64,000 bases of DNA from Stenotrophomonas sp. ASS1 (lineage in GTDB: Bacteria; Pseudomonadota; Gammaproteobacteria; Xanthomonadales; Xanthomonadaceae). Within the stretch, counting starts at the first letter, position 1. The number at the start of each line of letters is the position of its first letter. The DNA lies in NCBI RefSeq assembly GCF_004346925.1, contig NZ_CP031167.1, positions 950,001-1,014,000 of the forward strand. The letters run 5' to 3'. Both the position numbers and the translations under genes were made by a program. The notes under the pieces were generated by a model. It saw nothing but the letters and a program-made list of their open reading frames with translations, was not told the DNA's origin and ran no database searches. Positions 61,131-64,000 of this stretch are shown in pieces.

Positions 61131-61619
61131 TCCACCGGAGCTCATGTCATCGGGCAGATCACATGATGCCCCAAGCTCCCATTCGCACCAGGCATGGGGA
61201 TATTGCCCCAACCGCGTCGTCAGCCCGGCCCTGATCGGATTTCCCATCAGGTACATCGCATGTCGGTGCAACGATTCGTCCGAGCGGATCGCATGATCGT
61301 GATAGCAGGCCTGCCAGAAGCGCCCGACTCGCCCCAGCAGCCGGTTTGCCTGCTGGGCTGTGCGCGACTTGAAACGCTTCATGACGGTTTCCAGTGACCC
61401 GGCGCGCAGTTCGACCAGCCAGTGAATGTGGTCGGGCATGACCACGTAGGCAATCGAGCGGGTGAAGCCTTCCTGATCAAGTCGCTGGAATTCGCGCACT
61501 GCCAAGGCGGCCACTGCGGCGTTGGTGAAGAGCGGTGCGCGGTCATGGACGACTGTGGTGAGGATATAGCTGAGGCCGACGCTGGAGCGACGACCGAGCA
61601 GGAGACGTGTGTTCTGCAT
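61128..61619 (-). CDS. REP-associated tyrosine transposase (RAYT, IS200-like)
   Basis: A 163-residue Y1-type HUH transposase of the RAYT group. The two-His metal motif is DHIHWLVE with His64 and His66, the likely catalytic tyrosine is Tyr106 in CYHDHAIRS, and LMGNPIRAGL (125-134) is the family's C-terminal motif. Such proteins cut REP DNA at the GTAG head. It lacks its own IS ends but is flanked by REP copies, three after the gene and five before it in the other orientation. The start MQNTRLLLGR at 61619 is chosen; an open frame extends to 61739 through REP sequence. Confidence 0.93.
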   Translation of the reverse strand: MQNTRLLLGRRSSVGLSYILTTVVHDRAPLFTNAAVAALAVREFQRLDQEGFTRSIAYVVMPDHIHWLVELRAGSLETVMKRFKSRTAQQANRLLGRVGRFWQACYHDHAIRSDESLHRHAMYLMGNPIRAGLTTRLGQYPHAWCEWELGASCDLPDDMSSGG

Positions 61620-61685
61620 GGAGCAAGCATGGATGGGCCTGCTTCCAGTGAACATCGGGGAATGGCTTGGTTTCAGGTAGGCCAG

Positions 61686-61843
61686 TGCCAACCAAGGTTG
61701 GCAACTACCAGAGCAGTCAATGCCAACCAAGGTTGGCAACTACCGGAGCAGTCAATGCCAACCAAGGTTGGCAACTACCGGAGCAGTCAATGCCAACCAA
61801 GGTTGGCAACTACCAGAGCAGTCAGTGCCAACCAAGGTTGGCA
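61686..61843 (-). repeat. Five tandem REP copies at a 35-base period upstream of the RAYT gene
   Basis: The core TGCCAACCAAGGTTGGCA starts at 61686, 61721, 61756, 61791 and 61826, exactly 35 bases apart. Each is followed by ACTAC (GTAG head on the minus strand) and a constant spacer (CAGAGCAGTCA or CGGAGCAGTCA); the last copy has GCTAC. The array differs at only a few positions and lies between the RAYT start and the esterase gene end. Confidence 0.95.
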
Positions 61844-61861
61844 GCTACGAGAAACTGCGGT

Positions 61862-62680
61862 TCAGCGCTTCTGCGCGAACAGCCACGCCCACATTGCCGG
61901 GTCGGCGTAGGTAGCGTCCCAGGCATTGTGATTGCCTTCCGGGTACTCGGTGTAGCGCACGTCGCGTGCAGCGGCGCTCTGGAATGCGCTGTGCAGCCTG
62001 CGGTCGTCATCCGGAGGCACCACGTCGTCCAGCGCGCCGTGGAAGATCCAGACCGGCGTGTGCTGCAGGCGCTGCGCGATCACGGCATACGGATCGGTTT
62101 CCTGGACGACCTGCTCGACGAACAGGGTCGGGCGCTTTGCGCGTGGTGCCAGCACGGCACCGCACACCGGCACGATCGCGGCAAAGCGGCGCGGGTCGTC
62201 CAGGGCGATGTTCCAGCTGCCGTAGCCGCCCATCGACATGCCGGTCAGGTACTGCCGTGCCGGGTCGGCGCCGAATTCGGCGATCGTCGCGTCCAGCGCG
62301 GCAACGGCCGCACGGTTGTTGCGGCCGCTCCATTCCTCATGGCCCGGTACCTGTGGGAACACCACCAGGGCAGGGAAGTCGGGATGCTCGCGCAGATAAG
62401 GCCCCAGCCCGGCGTGGGTCTGCTTGATGCCATCGGCGCCGCGCTCGCCCGAACCGTGCAGGAACAGGATGACCGGGACGTTGGAGGTTGCGGGCGTCTG
62501 CCCACCAGGGCTGTGGGCCTGCAGGCCCGCGGGAATGAACACCTGGTAGTAGGCCGTGTGTCCATCCACCTTCACCGCACGTGCTTCGAAGCGGCCACGC
62601 GCGCTGTCCGGCAGCGAAGTGCAACCGCTCATCATCAGAAGGGCCAGCAGTGGCAGCCAGCGCGACAGCAGACGGACCAT
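61862..62680 (-). CDS. Lipoprotein esterase/hydrolase (PHB-depolymerase-like)
   Basis: A 272-residue alpha/beta hydrolase with a lipobox (MMSGC, Cys20). The oxyanion region LFLHGSGERG and the nucleophile GMSMGG (Ser149) are followed by the acid region (HGALDDVVPP) and a C-terminal His (GNHNAW). The pattern fits LpqC/PHB-depolymerase-like and feruloyl-esterase-like proteins. It is likely an exported, lipid-anchored esterase. Its 3' end is 18 bases from the REP array. Confidence 0.88.
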   Translation of the reverse strand: MVRLLSRWLPLLALLMMSGCTSLPDSARGRFEARAVKVDGHTAYYQVFIPAGLQAHSPGGQTPATSNVPVILFLHGSGERGADGIKQTHAGLGPYLREHPDFPALVVFPQVPGHEEWSGRNNRAAVAALDATIAEFGADPARQYLTGMSMGGYGSWNIALDDPRRFAAIVPVCGAVLAPRAKRPTLFVEQVVQETDPYAVIAQRLQHTPVWIFHGALDDVVPPDDDRRLHSAFQSAAARDVRYTEYPEGNHNAWDATYADPAMWAWLFAQKR

Positions 62681-62750
62681 GGGGTTTTCCGAAGCGGCAA
62701 GAACGCCTGCATCGTAGTCCGCCAACGTCGGCCCGGCATCATGCGCCGCG

Positions 62751-63017
62751 TCACTGCGGGCGCGGGAAGCTGGCGATGATGTCCAGCTGCTCCTGTGCCT
62801 CGGCATTGCCTTCGGCGGCCGCAGCCTGCACCTGCGCCATATCCGGGTGCAGCACCACCAGCAGTGGGTTCTCGCAGACCGGGCAGTCGTACTCGGTGGC
62901 GTCCTCGTCCAGCTCCATCTCCATGGCACGCGAGCTGCCCTTCCATTCGCAGGCCGGGCAGGTGTGCTGCTGGTCGCGCCAGCCGGGCTGGAAGTAATTT
63001 TCGATCGTCGTTGCCAT
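62751..63017 (-). CDS. Zinc-ribbon protein (88 residues)
   Basis: A small acidic protein with two CxxC pairs: Cys20 and Cys23 (CPAC) and Cys45 and Cys48 (CPVC), which form a rubredoxin-like or zinc-ribbon site. The C-terminal half is helical, with AAAAEGNAEAQEQLDI. I do not recognise a named family. It lies downstream of mgtE on the same strand, with 61 bases between them. Confidence 0.72.
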   Translation of the reverse strand: MATTIENYFQPGWRDQQHTCPACEWKGSSRAMEMELDEDATEYDCPVCENPLLVVLHPDMAQVQAAAAEGNAEAQEQLDIIASFPRPQ

Positions 63018-63078
63018 GGGTGTTCCAGTTGGGATCGGGTCAGCGCCCCGCGCGGTGCGGATCCGACCCTTGATACGG

Positions 63079-64000
63079 TCAGTGCAGCAGCACCAGGGTG
63101 GCCAGGCCGAGGAAGGTGAAGAAGCCCATCGAGTCGGTCACGGCGGTCAGGAAGATGCCGCTGGCCAGCGCCGGGTCGAAGCCGAAGCGTTTCAGCGTCA
63201 GTGGCACCAGCACGCCGGCCAACGCGGCGAACAGCAGGTTGCAGGTCAGCGCGATGGCGATCACCGCCGACAGTCCGGGTGAATGGAACCAGGCCAATAC
63301 GATCAGGCCCAGTACCGAGCCCAGCATCACGCCGTTCAACAAGGCGACCCGCACTTCCTTCCACAGCAGCGTGCGCGCGTTGGAGGCGCCCACCTGGCCC
63401 AGCGCCAGGCCGCGCACCATCAGCGCCAGCACCTGGGTGCCGGCATTGCCGCCGAGGCCGGCGACGATCGGCATCAGCACCGCCAGCGCCACCAGCTTGT
63501 CGATGGTGCCCTCGAAGTGGCCGACCACGCTGGACGCCAGGAATGCCGTGCACAGATTGACCGACAGCCACATCAGGCGGCGGCGCATGGCGCGCCAGAC
63601 CGGGCTGAACAGATCCTCGTCCTCGTCCAGGCCGGCGGCGCCAAGCGCCTGGTGCTCGGCCTGTCCACGGATGATGTCGACCACGTCATCGATGGTGATG
63701 CGGCCGACCAGGATGTTGTTGTCGTCCACCACCGGCGCGGAGATCCAGTCATGGTCGGAGAACTGGCGGGCGACCTCCTGGTCGCTTTCGCCGACATCGA
63801 TCGCCGGTTGCTCGTCGTCGATCAGGCGGTTGATCGGGGTGGTGTCCTCGTGGGTCACCAGTGCCGCCAGCGACACCCGGCCGAGGTATTGATGGCGACG
63901 GCTGACCACGAACAGATGATCGGTGTGGTCGGGCAGTTCGCCACGCAGGCGCAGGTAGCGCAGCACCACGTCAACGTTGACGTCGGCGCGCACGGTCACC
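63079..64000 (-). CDS. mgtE: Magnesium transporter MgtE (N-terminus outside window)
   Basis: About 306 residues are visible, the C-terminal two thirds of a usual 450-residue MgtE. Two CBS domains (to about visible residue 125: FSDHDWISAPVVDDNNILVG, RITIDDVVDIIRG) are followed by five membrane segments with the pore signature PIVAGLGGNAGTQVLALMVRGLALG. The gate would close when cytoplasmic Mg2+ is high. The N domain and start are off the right edge. The gene runs toward the zinc-ribbon gene. Confidence 0.95.
   Translation of the reverse strand, partial: VTVRADVNVDVVLRYLRLRGELPDHTDHLFVVSRRHQYLGRVSLAALVTHEDTTPINRLIDDEQPAIDVGESDQEVARQFSDHDWISAPVVDDNNILVGRITIDDVVDIIRGQAEHQALGAAGLDEDEDLFSPVWRAMRRRLMWLSVNLCTAFLASSVVGHFEGTIDKLVALAVLMPIVAGLGGNAGTQVLALMVRGLALGQVGASNARTLLWKEVRVALLNGVMLGSVLGLIVLAWFHSPGLSAVIAIALTCNLLFAALAGVLVPLTLKRFGFDPALASGIFLTAVTDSMGFFTFLGLATLVLLH

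Noticed and set aside
61686..61843. CRISPR-like array with five regular repeats
   Set aside because: The 35-base period includes the spacer itself, which is constant between copies. There are no unique spacers, no leader and no cas genes. The units are REP palindromes with a GTAG head.
61667..62779. Long open frame through the REP array reading repeated NANQGWQLPEQS-like peptides
   Set aside because: The repeats are 35-base DNA units and their translation is a by-product. The frame continues as antisense of the esterase gene.

Overview
The window is a chromosomal segment of a high-GC gammaproteobacterium of the Stenotrophomonas maltophilia group (Xanthomonadaceae). This rests on a chromosomal pentapeptide-repeat gene matching SmQnr beside its DeoR-type regulator and MFS partner, an MFS gene divergent from soxR that matches mfsA, and many intergenic GTAG-headed palindromes (SMAG/REP elements). 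Roughly 90% is protein-coding. There is no prophage, integron, CRISPR array or rRNA operon. The one mobile-type gene is a REP-associated tyrosine transposase (RAYT) near the right end.

Layout. (a) 1-2650: the end of a MoxR-type ATPase gene and a GT39-like membrane glycosyltransferase. (b) 2650-14540: a conserved housekeeping block of a Maf-type pyrophosphatase, yceD, rpmF, fabH, a kinase-like gene, fabD, fabG, acpP, fabF, pabB, mltG, tmk, holB and pilZ, followed by tRNA-Val(CAC). The usual plsX is missing between rpmF and fabH, and pabB stands where many gammaproteobacteria have pabC. (c) 14.8-20.4 kb: small genes and a metal-related trio (His-rich DUF2946 protein, TonB-dependent receptor, PepSY membrane protein). 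(d) 20.4-23.2 kb: smtcrA, smqnrR and smqnr, with a clear repeated operator. (e) 23-32.5 kb: several regulator-plus-target modules (LysR with a GST-like protein, MocR with an EamA exporter, SDR with LysR, LysR with a drug MFS). (f) 32.5-41.2 kb: a ferrisiderophore receptor, then a histidine kinase and response regulator divergent from a two-gene RND pump without its own outer-membrane channel. (g) 41.2-48.6 kb: a GFA protein, a DUF4105 protein coupled to a large lipoprotein hydrolase, mfsA and soxR, and an SDR/LysR pair. (h) 48.6-64 kb: proC, yggS, pilT, pilU, an aldo-keto reductase, a LysR regulator, small genes, a YitT-type protein, tag, a DUF4153 protein, algH, ruvX, pyrB, the RAYT with its REPs, a lipoprotein esterase, a zinc-ribbon protein and the C-terminal part of mgtE.

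The genes support lipid, nucleotide and cell-wall synthesis, twitching motility (pilZ, pilT, pilU), metal uptake, and intrinsic drug and oxidant resistance (smqnr, mfsA, the RND pump, several MFS and EamA exporters). The most distinctive structure is the RAYT at 61128-61619. On its pyrB side are three copies of one REP type. On the other side are five copies in reverse orientation at an exact 35-bp period. The REP cores of this type are not seen elsewhere in the window, where at least four other REP core types lie at gene ends. In three genes the stop codon lies inside, or at the edge of, a REP head.
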